This document shows positions 21,601 to 32,105 of a stretch of DNA of 64,000 nucleotides, piece by piece. The stretch is from Arthrobacter sp. B1I2 (GTDB taxonomy: Bacteria; Actinomycetota; Actinomycetes; Actinomycetales; Micrococcaceae). A program made the translations under genes and the position numbers. Numbering within the stretch: position 1 is the first letter of the stretch; the number at the start of each line of letters is the position of its first letter. The DNA lies in NCBI RefSeq assembly GCF_030816485.1, contig NZ_JAUSYC010000001.1:2914001-2978000 (forward strand). The letters run 5' to 3'. The notes under the pieces were generated by a model. The model saw only the letters and a list, made by a program, of their open reading frames with translations, did no database searches and had not been told where the DNA came from.

Positions 21601-22008
21601 GCGGAAGCGTTCGCCCACCTCGGCCAGCCGGCTTCCCCCATGGAGAACGCGCCCGCCAAGGCCGCAGATGCGGTGAAGGCAGCCGAACAGGCAGGGCCCG
21701 AACGGCAGGCTGACGGGGGAGTGGCATCCCCCGCCACCGTGGCCGCTCCGGCTGACAAGGACTACTCCGACCACACGCTGGAGCAGTCCCGGCAACGCAG
21801 GCCGCGGCGCCACCGCGCTGCCAGCCGTGCCCAGGGTGCCGCCAACGAGACCGCCGTCCAGCACCACGAGAGCGTCCAGGCGGCCAGTACCGGCCATTCG
21901 CACGCAGCCAAGGCCCCGGACACCCATAAAGCAGCGCCGGCGGATAAGGGCAGGCAGTCGGAGGAGCCCATCATTCTGGGCGTAGGAGTCCCGGCTTCGG
22001 AGCTTTAG
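18604..22008 (+). CDS. rne: Ribonuclease E/G family protein
   Basis: Central endoribonuclease for mRNA decay and rRNA processing. I use the ATG at 18604 (MDNDQELAV) behind CAGGAG, giving 1134 residues. Residues 1 to about 400 are low-complexity Ala/Pro/Glu-rich with Arg clusters, a likely disordered RNA- or protein-binding arm. The catalytic half starts near 410: an S1 domain (GNVYLGKVQNVLPSMEAAFV), the RNase H/DNase I-like core with AMTVVDVNTGKFTG and GGIIVIDFIDM, and the zinc-link pair Cys810/Cys813 in CEACAGRG. Another Ala-rich arm follows to the C-terminus. The catalytic core in the middle between two disordered arms is the usual actinobacterial layout and differs from E. coli RNase E. 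Confidence 0.94.
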   Translation: MDNDQELAVNDDASAAEAAAPKKAPRTRRKAAPKTDDALTAGAVTEPEAAAPAGGGDAPVEDEVAAPKAPARRTRARKKADTAEPLPAFADEAEPAAAAAAAAVAAVDAPAAPAAEASDESPAAVPAAAETSDAGTKPVRRRRVATRKAASPALAPEADSPATDAVPAGTAAPEAQAQVAAQDHGAATAQEPVRESAAVQGSTQEPARETPAAAKEEPGSVAAASSFGSLFLEPASPTSVLFQAPDLTTVVRPATPAVEEPEEDETEDGEDSSSRRRRRSRGRRGRTRLDDRADEDTEGGSAEADAEDEADEDSAVQPEDGVTSRRRRRRRRGDQDLELTGGGDDDPPNTVTRVRAPRAVTEAPVSNRVTSVKGSTRLEAKKQRRRESRDTGRRRTVITEAEFLARRESVDRQMIVRQRDDRIQIAVLEDGVLAEHFVSKTQQDSLIGNVYLGKVQNVLPSMEAAFVDIGRGRNAVLYAGEVNWEAVNLEGKQRRIENALKSGDTVLVQVTKDPVGHKGARLTSQISLPGRYLVYVPGGSMTGISRKLPDVERNRLKRILKDRLPEHAGVIVRTAAEGASEEELTHDINRLRAQWDGIESQSASTKVLAPELLYGEPDLTIKVVRDVFNEDFSKLIVSGEEAWDTIEAYVTYVAPDLVGRLEKWTKDQDIFSAWRIDEQIHKALERKVFLPSGGSLVIDRTEAMTVVDVNTGKFTGSGGNLEETVTKNNLEAAEEVVRQLRLRDIGGIIVIDFIDMVLESNRDLVLRRMVECLGRDRTKHQVAEVTSLGLVQMTRKRMGTGLLEVFGEQCEACAGRGVVTHDDPVEHRRANIVAAEHHVQRTDNRPEARGESHRAEGQRIDATQPGVRPERKRRRGRGGQQPEGAPAPAVQVHTVLPDPTDAERHAKAEATRLALANIAAAAHAAHLHDDEVAATRQAPLAEPAPAPAAAPAPAEEKHDADAPARPAAVLTFGGEEVPLPFVEHAEEQHPRPALTLDRLAEAFAHLGQPASPMENAPAKAADAVKAAEQAGPERQADGGVASPATVAAPADKDYSDHTLEQSRQRRPRRHRAASRAQGAANETAVQHHESVQAASTGHSHAAKAPDTHKAAPADKGRQSEEPIILGVGVPASEL

Positions 22009-22036
22009 CCAGGGCTGGGTCAACACGCCACCCAGG

Positions 22037-22107
22037 AAGTCCCCGCTGTGTGGACAGTTCCCCCCGCGAAGTGCAGGGGGAAAGGTCAGCGGAGCGGGGA
22101 CTTTCTG
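22037..22107 (+). terminator. Long hairpin after rne
   Basis: An outer 11-bp stem (22037-22047 with 22093-22103) encloses an inner GGGGGAA/TTCCCCC stem, with a CTTTCT tract at the 3' side. It probably ends rne transcripts ahead of the TPP riboswitch. Confidence 0.6.
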
Positions 22108-22164
22108 CGTGCCCGGCCCGTCACTTTGCCGCGGCCGGCACCGAAGCAGCTAGGCTGGAAAATC

Positions 22165-22240
22165 GACACGGGGTGCCGCGCAGAAGGCCGGCTGAGATCC
22201 AGACCCGTTGAACCTGTCCGGCTAGTACCGGCGAAGGGAT
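22165..22240 (+). promoter_or_regulatory. TPP riboswitch (THI element)
   Basis: Consensus blocks appear in order: ACACGGGGTGCC, GGCTGAGATC, ACCCGTTGAACCTG and the closing GCGAAGGGAT. These are the conserved cores of the thiamine pyrophosphate aptamer. The final purine block is placed to act as the ribosome-binding site for a TTG start six bases on, so ligand binding probably blocks translation initiation directly. Confidence 0.93.
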
Positions 22241-22245
22241 GTCTC

Positions 22246-23784
22246 TTGTCGTCGACCCTTTCCATGCCCCTGCCAACTGCATCCGGTGATCCTTCGGCGC
22301 TGCCCGTGGGCCGCGACGTCCCACGCGTCCTCTCCATCGCCGGCTCCGACCCGTCCGGCGGAGCCGGCATCCAGGCGGACCTCAAAAGCATCGCCGCCCA
22401 CGGCGGATACGGCATGGCTGCGATTACCGCCCTCACGGCCCAAAACACCCGGGGCGTGCAGGCTGTCCACGTTCCCCCGGCAGCCTTCCTGGCCCAGCAG
22501 CTGGATGCCGTCAGTGATGACATCAGCATCGACGCCGTCAAGATCGGCATGCTGGGTGATGAGGCGGTGATCCGCACTGTCCGCCAATGGCTCGGGAAGG
22601 TCCGTCCCGCCGTCGTGGTCCTTGACCCCGTGATGGTGGCCACGAGCGGCGACCGGTTGCTCAAGGAGTCCGCCGAAGCTGCCCTGCGGGACCTGTTGCC
22701 CCTTGCACACCTCATCACCCCCAACCTGCCCGAGCTCGCCATACTGGTGGGCGCGGACCCGGCGGAAAGCTGGGACGCGGCGCTGGACCAGGGGAGGCGC
22801 CTGGCGGATGCCACCGTGGCCACAGTATTGGTCAAGGGTGGCCACCTGGCAGGCCTGGCCTGCCCGGACGCGCTGGTGAACACCGTGGGCCTTCTGGGGC
22901 AGGAAGTGGTGGAAGTGCAGGGCAACCGGGTCGCTACCCGCAACAGCCACGGCACCGGCTGTTCTCTGTCCTCGGCAATGGCCACGGTGCAGGCCCGCCT
23001 GGGGGACTGGGAAGCATCGCTGCGGACGGTCAAGCCCTGGCTGGCAGGCGCACTTGAGAACTCCGGCCAGCTGGAGGTAGGCCAGGGCAACGGCCCCGTG
23101 CACCATTTCCACCATGTGCGGCCGGTCCTGGCGGAAGGCGGCTTCGCGGCCCGGTTGTGGGCGGAAGCACAACAGGACCTCGCGGACATCTACGCGCTGG
23201 ACTTTATCCACGGCCTGGTCTCAGGCGATCTTGCCGAAACGGATTTTGCCTACTACCTGGCCCAGGATGCCCTCTACCTGAACGGCTACTCCCGGGTGCT
23301 GGCGCGGGCCAGCGCCCTGGCACCCTCGGAGGCCGACCAGCTGTTCTGGGCCCGGTCCGCGCAGCAGTGCCTTGAAGTGGAATCCGAACTCCACCGGTCG
23401 TGGCTCAGCACCCGCCCGGCCCAGACCGGCTTGGGCCCCGTCACCAAGTCCTACGTTGACCACCTCACCGCGGCGTCGGCGTCGGGCAGTTACGCGGTCC
23501 TTGCCGCCGCCGTCCTGCCCTGCTTCTGGCTCTATGCCGAGGTTGGCGAAAAGCTGCATGCCCGGTTCCTTGCCTCGGGTGGGCCGGACGGGCATCCATA
23601 CGGCGCCTGGCTGCGCACGTACGCCGACGAGGGCTTTGCCGAAGCCACCCGCCAGGCCATCGCCATTGTGGATGCAGCCGGACGGAAGGCCTCGGACCAG
23701 GAGCGGACAGCGATGGTGACGGCCTTCAGGCAGTCCTGCCGCCTGGAAGTGGAGTTCTTCGACGCGCCGAGGCTGCATTCCTGA
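22246..23784 (+). CDS. thiD: Hydroxymethylpyrimidine (phospho)kinase fused to a TenA domain
   Basis: Two-domain thiamine enzyme. The N-terminal domain (about residues 25-285) is a ribokinase-fold HMP/HMP-P kinase: RVLSIAGSDPSGGAGIQADLK, KIGMLGD, and the anion-hole segment NSHGTGCSLSSAMA. The C-terminal domain (about 300-512) is a TenA-type thiaminase II or pyrimidine-salvage domain: LWAEAQQDLADIY, FAYYLAQDALYLNGY and CRLEVEFFDAP. I prefer the TTG at 22246 (512 aa) because GAAGGGA sits at the right distance; the ATG at 22264 lacks a ribosome-binding site. The TPP riboswitch just upstream confirms the pathway. ThiD-TenA fusions are known in actinobacteria. Confidence 0.9.
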   Translation: MSSTLSMPLPTASGDPSALPVGRDVPRVLSIAGSDPSGGAGIQADLKSIAAHGGYGMAAITALTAQNTRGVQAVHVPPAAFLAQQLDAVSDDISIDAVKIGMLGDEAVIRTVRQWLGKVRPAVVVLDPVMVATSGDRLLKESAEAALRDLLPLAHLITPNLPELAILVGADPAESWDAALDQGRRLADATVATVLVKGGHLAGLACPDALVNTVGLLGQEVVEVQGNRVATRNSHGTGCSLSSAMATVQARLGDWEASLRTVKPWLAGALENSGQLEVGQGNGPVHHFHHVRPVLAEGGFAARLWAEAQQDLADIYALDFIHGLVSGDLAETDFAYYLAQDALYLNGYSRVLARASALAPSEADQLFWARSAQQCLEVESELHRSWLSTRPAQTGLGPVTKSYVDHLTAASASGSYAVLAAAVLPCFWLYAEVGEKLHARFLASGGPDGHPYGAWLRTYADEGFAEATRQAIAIVDAAGRKASDQERTAMVTAFRQSCRLEVEFFDAPRLHS

Positions 23785-24046
23785 CCCTTGCGGGCAGGGG
23801 CACCGCTATTATGGAGGGGATGGTTGCGGCGCCGCCTGCCGGGTTGTGGTTACTACCACAGCAGGGCGGCCGGAACCAGCCTCATTTGCGGCCGAAGATG
23901 GATTTAGCGTATTCTGGATCTTCGGTGCTTACGCCAACACTTGGGTTATGACCCCACGGCGTTGAGGCACAGCGATAAACCAGGCTTTTGATAGTCGGTT
24001 CCGCACGCAAATTTAGTTATAAACGTCGAGAGAAGTGAGTTCCCAA
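23785..24046 (+). promoter_or_regulatory. Structured leader of the rplU-rpmA operon
   Basis: A 262-base gap with two hairpins: an imperfect one around 23833-23872 with a TGTGGT/ACCACA core, and an 8-bp stem at 23892-23899 with 23918-23925. A TATTAT hexamer near 23809 could be a -10 element. Ribosomal protein operons are often autoregulated by such leaders, but I do not recognise a named L21 leader here. Confidence 0.4.
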
Positions 24047-24355
24047 GTGGTGTACGCGATTGTCCGCGCAGGCGGCCGGCAAGAGAAGGTTTCCGTCGGA
24101 GACTTCGTTACCCTGAACCGCGTCGCCGGTGGAGCTGGCAGCACCATTCAGCTGCCCGCACTGCTCCTGGTTGACGGTGACAAGGTCACCTCTGCCGCTG
24201 CTGACCTGGCCAAGGTAACCGTTACGGCTGAGATCCTGAACGACCTCCGTGGTCCGAAGATTGTCATCCAGAAGTTCAAGAACAAGACCGGTTACAAGAA
24301 GCGCCAGGGTCACCGCCAGGAACTGACCAAGGTCAAGATCACCGGTATCCAGTAA
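24047..24355 (+). CDS. rplU: 50S ribosomal protein L21
   Basis: Large-subunit protein that binds 23S rRNA near L20. The GTG at 24047 gives the standard N-terminus [11 protein letters not shown] and 102 residues, the normal length. The C-terminal [18 protein letters not shown] is the family signature. A GTG at 24035 is in frame, but its four extra residues are not typical. rpmA follows 60 bases later and the two share a terminator. Confidence 0.96.
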   Translation: MVYAIVRAGGRQEKVSVGDFVTLNRVAGGAGSTIQLPALLLVDGDKVTSAAADLAKVTVTAEILNDLRGPKIVIQKFKNKTGYKKRQGHRQELTKVKITGIQ

Positions 24356-24415
24356 CCTTCGTTACTGTTCAGGTTTTTCAGCAGATTCCCCAGAATTTAG
24401 AGGCAGGCATTTCAG

Positions 24416-24679
24416 ATGGCACATAAAAAGGGCGCGAGCTCCACTCGCAACGGTCGTGATTCCAACGCTCAGTACCTCGGCGTCAAGCGCTTCGGCGGCC
24501 AGGTAGTTTCCGCAGGCGAGATCATCGTCCGCCAGCGCGGCACCCACTTCCACCCGGGCGCCGGCGTTGGCCGTGGCGGGGACGACACCCTGTTCGCACT
24601 GACCCCGGGAGCCGTTGAATTCGGCACCCGCCGCGGTCGTCGCGTGGTCAACATCGTTGCTGCTGCAGCTGCAGAGTAA
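24416..24679 (+). CDS. rpmA: 50S ribosomal protein L27
   Basis: Large-subunit protein whose N-terminus reaches the peptidyl transferase centre. It is 87 residues long with the conserved [16 protein letters not shown] start and [11 protein letters not shown]. There is no N-terminal pre-sequence of the kind that Firmicutes cleave with Prp protease. Cotranscribed with rplU; a terminator separates it from obgE. Confidence 0.97.
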   Translation: MAHKKGASSTRNGRDSNAQYLGVKRFGGQVVSAGEIIVRQRGTHFHPGAGVGRGGDDTLFALTPGAVEFGTRRGRRVVNIVAAAAAE

Positions 24680-24694
24680 CAAACAGTTCTGAAG

Positions 24695-24733
24695 CGGTGG
24701 AGCGGGCCTGATGGTCCGCTCCACTGTTCTTTT
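24695..24733 (+). terminator. Terminator of rplU-rpmA
   Basis: A 12-bp stem with wobble pairs (24695-24706 with 24715-24726) and an 8-base loop, followed by TTCTTTT. Confidence 0.82.
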
Positions 24734-24776
24734 AACCGCATTACAATCGATGTGGCGTCCCGGGGGCGCCAGGTAA

Positions 24777-27519
<2,743 letters not shown>

Positions 27520-27545
27520 GGCCGGGGCTCGCCTAAACTTGGATC

Positions 27546-28910
27546 ATGACTGAAGCCCTGATCCATACCGCTGAAGATTCCGGAACCCCTGCTGCCCAGG
27601 CGCAGCCGGGTGCCTCGGCAGGACAGGTATCAGCCAGGGAGCCTCTTTCCGCTGCAGACGTGGAAGCGGCGGTCCACGCCATCGCCGACCGGTCCCGCCA
27701 CGCCGCCCGCCGGATGGCCACCGCGAACCGGGCCTGGAAGGACCGCGCACTCCGTGCCGTGGGAACGGCCCTGCAGGAGAATGCGCAGGCCATCCTCACC
27801 GCCAATGCCATGGATGTGGACAGGGGCAAGGCCAACGGCACTTCCACGGCCTTGCTGGACCGGCTCACCCTTTCCGAAGCACGCATTGCCGGGCTGGTGG
27901 CCGCCCTTGAAAACCTGGCCAACCTCCCTGATCCCGTGGGCAACGTTGTGCGCGGCCAGACTTTGCCCAACGGGCTGCGCCTCCGCCAGGTCAACGTGCC
28001 CATGGGTGTGGTGGCAGCCATCTACGAGGCCCGGCCCAACGTCACCGTTGACATCGCGGGACTGGCCCTCAAGAGCGGCAACGCCGTCATCCTGCGCGGC
28101 GGCAGTGCTGCCGAGGCCACCAACCAGGTCCTGGTGCGGGTACTGCGTGAGGCCCTGGAATCCGTGGGCCTGCCTGCCGATGCCGTGCAGACCGTGGACG
28201 AGTTCGGCCGTGCCGGTGCCAACGTCCTGATGAAGGCCCGCGGCAGGGTGGACGTGCTGATTCCCCGTGGCGGCCGGGACCTGATCCAGACCGTGGTCAC
28301 CAACTCGGCTGTGCCTGTCATCGAGACGGGGGAGGGGAACGTCCACATCTTCATCGACGAGTCTGCTGACGAAAACATGGCCGTGGAGATCCTGCTCAAC
28401 GCCAAGACCCAGCGGCCCAGTGTCTGCAACACCGTGGAGACATTGCTGGTCCACTCGGGCTCAACGGTGCTGCCCGCCGTCGCCGCCGCCCTGCGTGCCG
28501 CCGGTGTCCGCCTCCACGTCGACGAGCGGATCAGTGCCGCGCTGCCCGCGATCGAGACCCAGCCGGCCACGGACGCGGACTGGGGAACAGAGTACATGGA
28601 CCTGGACCTGGCGGTGGCCATGGTAGACAGCCTTGACGAGGCCGTCCAGCACATCCGAACCTGGTCCACCGGACACACCGAAGCCATCCTCACCAACAGC
28701 CTTGCCAACGCCGAACGGTTCATCGCGGAGGTGGATTCCGCGGCCGTGATCGTCAACGCGTCCACGCGGTTCACCGACGGCGGGGAACTGGGCCTGGGTG
28801 CAGAGGTGGGGATCTCCACCCAGAAGCTGCATGCCCGCGGCCCCATGGGCCTGACCGAACTCACCACCACCAAGTGGATTGTCCAGGGCGAAGGCCAGGT
28901 CCGCGGGTAG
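27546..28910 (+). CDS. proA: Gamma-glutamyl phosphate reductase
   Basis: NADPH-dependent reductase making glutamate semialdehyde, the second proline step, working with ProB on an unstable intermediate. It has 454 residues; the first 35 or so are a non-conserved extension, and the core starts at AVHAIADRSRHAARRMA. The catalytic Cys lies in KTQRPSVCNTVETLL. The VPMGVVAAIYEARPNVT and GNAVILRGGS segments are strongly conserved. Directly downstream of proB in the same operon. Confidence 0.96.
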   Translation: MTEALIHTAEDSGTPAAQAQPGASAGQVSAREPLSAADVEAAVHAIADRSRHAARRMATANRAWKDRALRAVGTALQENAQAILTANAMDVDRGKANGTSTALLDRLTLSEARIAGLVAALENLANLPDPVGNVVRGQTLPNGLRLRQVNVPMGVVAAIYEARPNVTVDIAGLALKSGNAVILRGGSAAEATNQVLVRVLREALESVGLPADAVQTVDEFGRAGANVLMKARGRVDVLIPRGGRDLIQTVVTNSAVPVIETGEGNVHIFIDESADENMAVEILLNAKTQRPSVCNTVETLLVHSGSTVLPAVAAALRAAGVRLHVDERISAALPAIETQPATDADWGTEYMDLDLAVAMVDSLDEAVQHIRTWSTGHTEAILTNSLANAERFIAEVDSAAVIVNASTRFTDGGELGLGAEVGISTQKLHARGPMGLTELTTTKWIVQGEGQVRG

Positions 28911-28941
28911 CAACGCGGTAACATAGACCAGAACCCGGAAA

Positions 28942-28961
28942 GCAGCGGAAGGTTCCGCTGC
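28942..28961 (+). terminator. Small hairpin after proA
   Basis: An 8-bp stem (28942-28949 with 28954-28961) and a 4-base loop without a T-tract, 31 bases after the proA stop. It could attenuate read-through into the next small gene. Confidence 0.35.
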
Positions 28962-28989
28962 CCGTAAATCCTTGAACATAGGGGAGAAA

Positions 28990-29229
28990 ATGCTGCTCCA
29001 GCAGATTGCCACGTCCGTCGCCGCCGCAGGCGAGTCAGGCCATGAGGAGCTTGCGCCGCTGTGGGCTGAACCGTGGGTCTTTGGCGTATCCATGTTCAGC
29101 ATCCTGCTGGTGTTGATGTTCATCACCTGGTCCTACACCAACCTGGGCAACCGGCACGCTGCCACGGACGAGCACGCGGATCCGCACCGCCAGCACCCCA
29201 ATAAGCACGATCGCGGGCAGGGCCACTAA
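28990..29229 (+). CDS. Small single-pass membrane protein of unknown function
   Basis: A 79-residue protein with one clear membrane helix (about 27-45, [20 protein letters not shown]) and a His/Asp-rich hydrophilic tail ([16 protein letters not shown]). The ATG at 28990 follows AGGGGAG closely. I do not recognise a family. The position between proA and nadD, same-strand orientation and coding-like composition support a real gene. The His-rich tail could bind metal, but that is speculation. Confidence 0.65.
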   Translation: MLLQQIATSVAAAGESGHEELAPLWAEPWVFGVSMFSILLVLMFITWSYTNLGNRHAATDEHADPHRQHPNKHDRGQGH

Positions 29230-29281
29230 GATTTCCCACAACCTGCGCCGCAATGGTGCCCGGGGGAGGCTGCGGCTGGGC

Positions 29282-29899
29282 GTGATGGGCGGGACATTCG
29301 ATCCCATCCACCACGGCCACCTTGTCGCAGCCAGCGAAGTCGCGGCGGAGTTCGACCTCGACGAGGTGGTCTTCGTTCCCACGGGGCAGCCGTGGCAGAA
29401 GTCCCATAAACAGGTCAGCGAACCCGAGCACCGCTACCTGATGACCGTCATCGCCACGGCGTCCAATCCGCGCTTCACCGTCAGCCGCGTGGACGTTGAC
29501 CGTCCGGGTCCCACGTACACCATCGACACCCTGCGCGACCTCCGGGCGCAGCGCCCCGATGCAGACCTCTTCTTCATCACCGGTGCGGACGCCCTGGCGC
29601 AGATCCTGTCCTGGAAGGACATCGACGAACTGTGGTCGCTGGCCCATTTCGTGGGGGTTACGCGTCCCGGGCACGTCCTTGACGGCATGGGCCGCGACGA
29701 CGTCAGCCTCCTGGAGGTTCCTGCCATGGCTATTTCGTCCAGCGACTGCCGTGCGCGCGTGGCAGCGAACCACCCCGTCTGGTACCTGGTCCCGGACGGA
29801 GTGGTCCAATACATCGCCAAGTACGGCCTGTATTCGGACCCGCCCGCAAGCGCGGCTGAACCACTTTCCCAAGCACGCGAACCAGCCAGTACTGAATGA
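29282..29899 (+). CDS. nadD: Nicotinate-nucleotide adenylyltransferase
   Basis: Adenylates nicotinate mononucleotide in NAD synthesis. The nucleotidyltransferase signature is near the start ([11 protein letters not shown]), with the adenylate-binding [10 protein letters not shown] near the C-terminus. About 205 residues. The start is uncertain: the GTG at 29282 gives VMGGTFDP, the frame is open a little further up (RLRLGVMGG would be normal for the family), and the ATG at 29285 is also possible. The next gene begins 7 bases after the stop. In many actinobacteria nadD is followed by rsfS, as here after one intervening gene. Confidence 0.93.
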   Translation: MMGGTFDPIHHGHLVAASEVAAEFDLDEVVFVPTGQPWQKSHKQVSEPEHRYLMTVIATASNPRFTVSRVDVDRPGPTYTIDTLRDLRAQRPDADLFFITGADALAQILSWKDIDELWSLAHFVGVTRPGHVLDGMGRDDVSLLEVPAMAISSSDCRARVAANHPVWYLVPDGVVQYIAKYGLYSDPPASAAEPLSQAREPASTE

Positions 29900-29906
29900 G
29901 TTCTCA

Positions 29907-31250
29907 ATGAGTCAGGAACAGCCCCCAATCCGCAGCCGCCGGGAACTCCGGAAGGCCAGGGACGCCCAACAGGCCGCCATGCCTGCCGCCGGGCAACGCC
30001 CGCGTGCTGCCACCCGGCCGGCTGATGAGGCGCCCGCGCCGGCGGGACAGGCTGCCGGATCCGCCGGCACCGCTTCGGCACCGCGCCCCCAGGCGGCGGC
30101 AGACCAGACGCCCACCCAGCGCTCCTCCCAGATCCGGGCCCGCGATCGTGCCGCGCTTCGCACCATCAAGGAGCTTGAGGAGAAGGAAGGCCAGCTTGCT
30201 GCCGGCGGACCGCCCACCCGGCGCCAGTTGCGGTTGCAACAACTCAAAGAGCAGGCGCTGACGGCCGCCCATCCCGTTGTTCCTCCCGCCGCCGCTCCAC
30301 TGGCGAACTCCGGCGCAGCGAAGAGTAATGGCCCAGCCAAGAGTGATGGCCCAGCGCCAACTGACGGTCCTGCCCAGGCTGTTGGCCCAGCACCAACTGA
30401 CGGCCCTGCGCAAAGTGACGGCCCAGGGAAATCCCGGGCCGGAACGACCACTGCCAGTCCAACACCGGCTCCCGCCAGCGCCCCGGCAGGGATGACGGTG
30501 GAACAGGCCCTGGAAGCGCGGACACTCATCGCGGCGCAGGCCAGGAACCAGATCGCCAAGATGGAGCACATCGCCTCCACCGATCCGGAAGCCGTGGATC
30601 CGGAGGTCCTGGCTGAGCAGATTGCCCTGGCCGAAAGGGCCGCCGTCCTGAACCGCCGCGCGATGGCCCGGCAGAAGCTTGCCGAACAGGCCGGCACTCC
30701 ATCCGGCCCCACCAGGGATGCTGACTCCGCCAAGGATGCCGCCTCCGCCAGGGATGCCGCGCCCAAGGACAAACCGGGCCCGTCCACGGCCAACAACCTG
30801 GCCATGGTAACGCCGCTCGAGTTCGTCCAGGTGCCGGGCGTCGAACGTCCGGTGATGAAGCCGCCGGCGACCTCGCATGTCCCGGTCACCACCAGGCCCG
30901 GCACCAGGGTTCCGGCTCCAGGTAAACGCAAACCTGCCGCCCGTCCCAAGGCGCCTGCGCCTGATTCCGCCGCCGGCCGGTCGCAGGTCATCGCCCGTGC
31001 CGAGGCCGCGGCCAAAGCTGCCAGCCGTCCCAAGCCGGTACTGAGCCAGGAGAACCAGCCGGAGGACCTCTTCGAGGACCTTCCCCGTGTTCCCGCCCGG
31101 TCCGCTTACGGCCTCGATCCCCTGGACGCCGCCACTGCGGGCCTGACCAGGGCCCGGCGGAACCGTATCCTCCAGTTCTGCATCCTCGCGTTCGGGATCC
31201 TGGCCCTCGTTGCCGGCATCATCCTGATCGTCAGCGGCATGTCCCGCTGA
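29907..31250 (+). CDS. Large low-complexity protein with C-terminal membrane anchor
   Basis: A 447-residue protein I cannot assign to a named family. It begins MSQEQPPIRSRRELRKARDAQ, a start I have seen on hypothetical proteins at this locus in related bacteria. Most of it is Ala/Pro-rich and probably disordered, with two charged, probably coiled stretches (about 70-115 and 190-260) and a six-residue tandem repeat at about 141-176. The last 25 residues form a single membrane helix (ILQFCILAFGILALVAGI), so it should be tail-anchored with the bulk in the cytoplasm. It sits between nadD (7-base gap) and rsfS (41-base gap). Confidence 0.75.
   Translation: MSQEQPPIRSRRELRKARDAQQAAMPAAGQRPRAATRPADEAPAPAGQAAGSAGTASAPRPQAAADQTPTQRSSQIRARDRAALRTIKELEEKEGQLAAGGPPTRRQLRLQQLKEQALTAAHPVVPPAAAPLANSGAAKSNGPAKSDGPAPTDGPAQAVGPAPTDGPAQSDGPGKSRAGTTTASPTPAPASAPAGMTVEQALEARTLIAAQARNQIAKMEHIASTDPEAVDPEVLAEQIALAERAAVLNRRAMARQKLAEQAGTPSGPTRDADSAKDAASARDAAPKDKPGPSTANNLAMVTPLEFVQVPGVERPVMKPPATSHVPVTTRPGTRVPAPGKRKPAARPKAPAPDSAAGRSQVIARAEAAAKAASRPKPVLSQENQPEDLFEDLPRVPARSAYGLDPLDAATAGLTRARRNRILQFCILAFGILALVAGIILIVSGMSR
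30327..30434 (+). repeat. 18-bp in-frame tandem repeat, six copies
   Basis: Six degenerate 18-base units encode (D/N/V)GPAxx hexapeptides (NGPAKS, DGPAPT, DGPAQA, VGPAPT, DGPAQS, DGPGKS). The unit keeps the frame, so copy-number change would lengthen or shorten the linker without breaking the gene. Confidence 0.85.
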
Positions 31251-31291
31251 CCCGCCACCGGCATCAACACTTAACCCAAACAAGGAGTCCC

Positions 31292-31693
31292 GTGACTGCA
31301 ACAGAAACATCCATTGCCACAGCCCGAACGGCCGCCAAGGCCGCCGCGGACAAGATTGCCCAGGACATTGTCGCCATGGACGTGAGCGAACGTCTCGCCC
31401 TGGCCGATGTTTTCCTCATCGCGTCGGCCCCCAGCGAACGCCAGGTTAACGCCATCGTTGACGGTATCGAGGAAGAACTCGCCAAGCAGGACCTTCGCCC
31501 GGTGCGCCGTGAGGGCCGTTCCGGCGGGCGGTGGGTCCTGCTGGATTATGCGGACGTCGTCATCCACGTCCAGCATGAGGAAGACCGGGTGTTCTACGCC
31601 CTGGAGCGGCTCTGGAAGGACTGCCCCGTGGTGGACCTGCAGCTCGGCGACGACGCATCCGCCAAAGCCGGAGCAGTATCCGAGAGCGAGTAG
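31292..31693 (+). CDS. rsfS: Ribosomal silencing factor RsfS
   Basis: Small factor (133 aa) that binds L14 on the 50S subunit and blocks joining with 30S in stationary phase or starvation. The RsfS/DUF143 core is clear: ALADVFLIASAPSERQVNAI, GRWVLLDYADVVIHV and RVFYALERLWKD. The GTG at 31292 follows AAGGAGTCCC, a good ribosome-binding site. It ends the obgE-proBA-nadD run, ahead of the tRNA genes. Confidence 0.95.
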   Translation: MTATETSIATARTAAKAAADKIAQDIVAMDVSERLALADVFLIASAPSERQVNAIVDGIEEELAKQDLRPVRREGRSGGRWVLLDYADVVIHVQHEEDRVFYALERLWKDCPVVDLQLGDDASAKAGAVSESE

Positions 31694-31724
31694 CCTGCGC
31701 CGCCGGACGGTGAATATTCCCGAT

Positions 31725-31754
31725 TTGGAATTTTCGGAATGGCTGTTCTAAGAT
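31725..31754 (+). promoter_or_regulatory. Candidate promoter of the first tRNA-Ala gene
   Basis: TTGGAA (31725-31730), an 18-base spacer, and TAAGAT (31749-31754) in an AT-rich patch, about 57 bases before the tRNA. Confidence 0.6.
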
Positions 31755-31810
31755 ATTTGAGTTGCTCGGGGGAGACCCTGAAGAAAGCTCACACGGAGCG
31801 GCAACATTCC

Positions 31811-31883
31811 GGGGCTGTGGCGCAGCTGGTAGCGCACCTGCATGGCATGCAGGGGGTCAGGGGTTCGAGTCCCCTCAGCTCCA
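31811..31883 (+). tRNA. tRNA-Ala(GGC), copy 1
   Basis: A 73-base cloverleaf: acceptor GGGGCTG/CAGCTCC, D stem GCGC/GCGC, anticodon stem CCTGC/GCAGG with loop ATGGCAT (anticodon GGC, reading GCC), T arm AGGGG-TTCGAGT-CCCCT. CCA is not encoded (ACCG follows the acceptor). Confidence 0.97.
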
Positions 31884-31890
31884 CCGGTAA

Positions 31891-31930
31891 GTCCGCCGGA
31901 ACCTCACGGTTCCGGCGGACTTTTCTGTTT
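31891..31930 (+). terminator. Terminator after tRNA-Ala copy 1
   Basis: A perfect 13-bp stem (31891-31903 with 31908-31920), 4-base loop, and TTTTCTGTTT after it. Confidence 0.9.
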
Positions 31931-32031
31931 CCGGGTGTTCTGTCCAGGTTCCTCCGCGGCACCCTTTCACGCCATCCCGGCAGGTGGGACCGGGGGCGGA
32001 AAAGGGCGCTTCCTGTGCTGTTGACAGCCGA

Positions 32032-32061
32032 TTGGCGTCCGGCGGAAAAGTGCATTACTCT
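32032..32061 (+). promoter_or_regulatory. Candidate promoter of the second tRNA-Ala gene
   Basis: TTGGCG (32032-32037), an 18-base spacer, and TACTCT (32056-32061), 45 bases before the tRNA. Its position matches that of the first copy's promoter. Confidence 0.4.
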
Positions 32062-32105
32062 GGTCAGGTTGCTCCGGCGAATCCGGCCGGAAGCGACATG
32101 AGTAC

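Noticed and set aside
19918..22026. 702-codon open frame antisense to rne
   Set aside because: Shadow frame of the GC-rich rne gene; composition is Gly/Val/Arg-biased and no family is recognisable.
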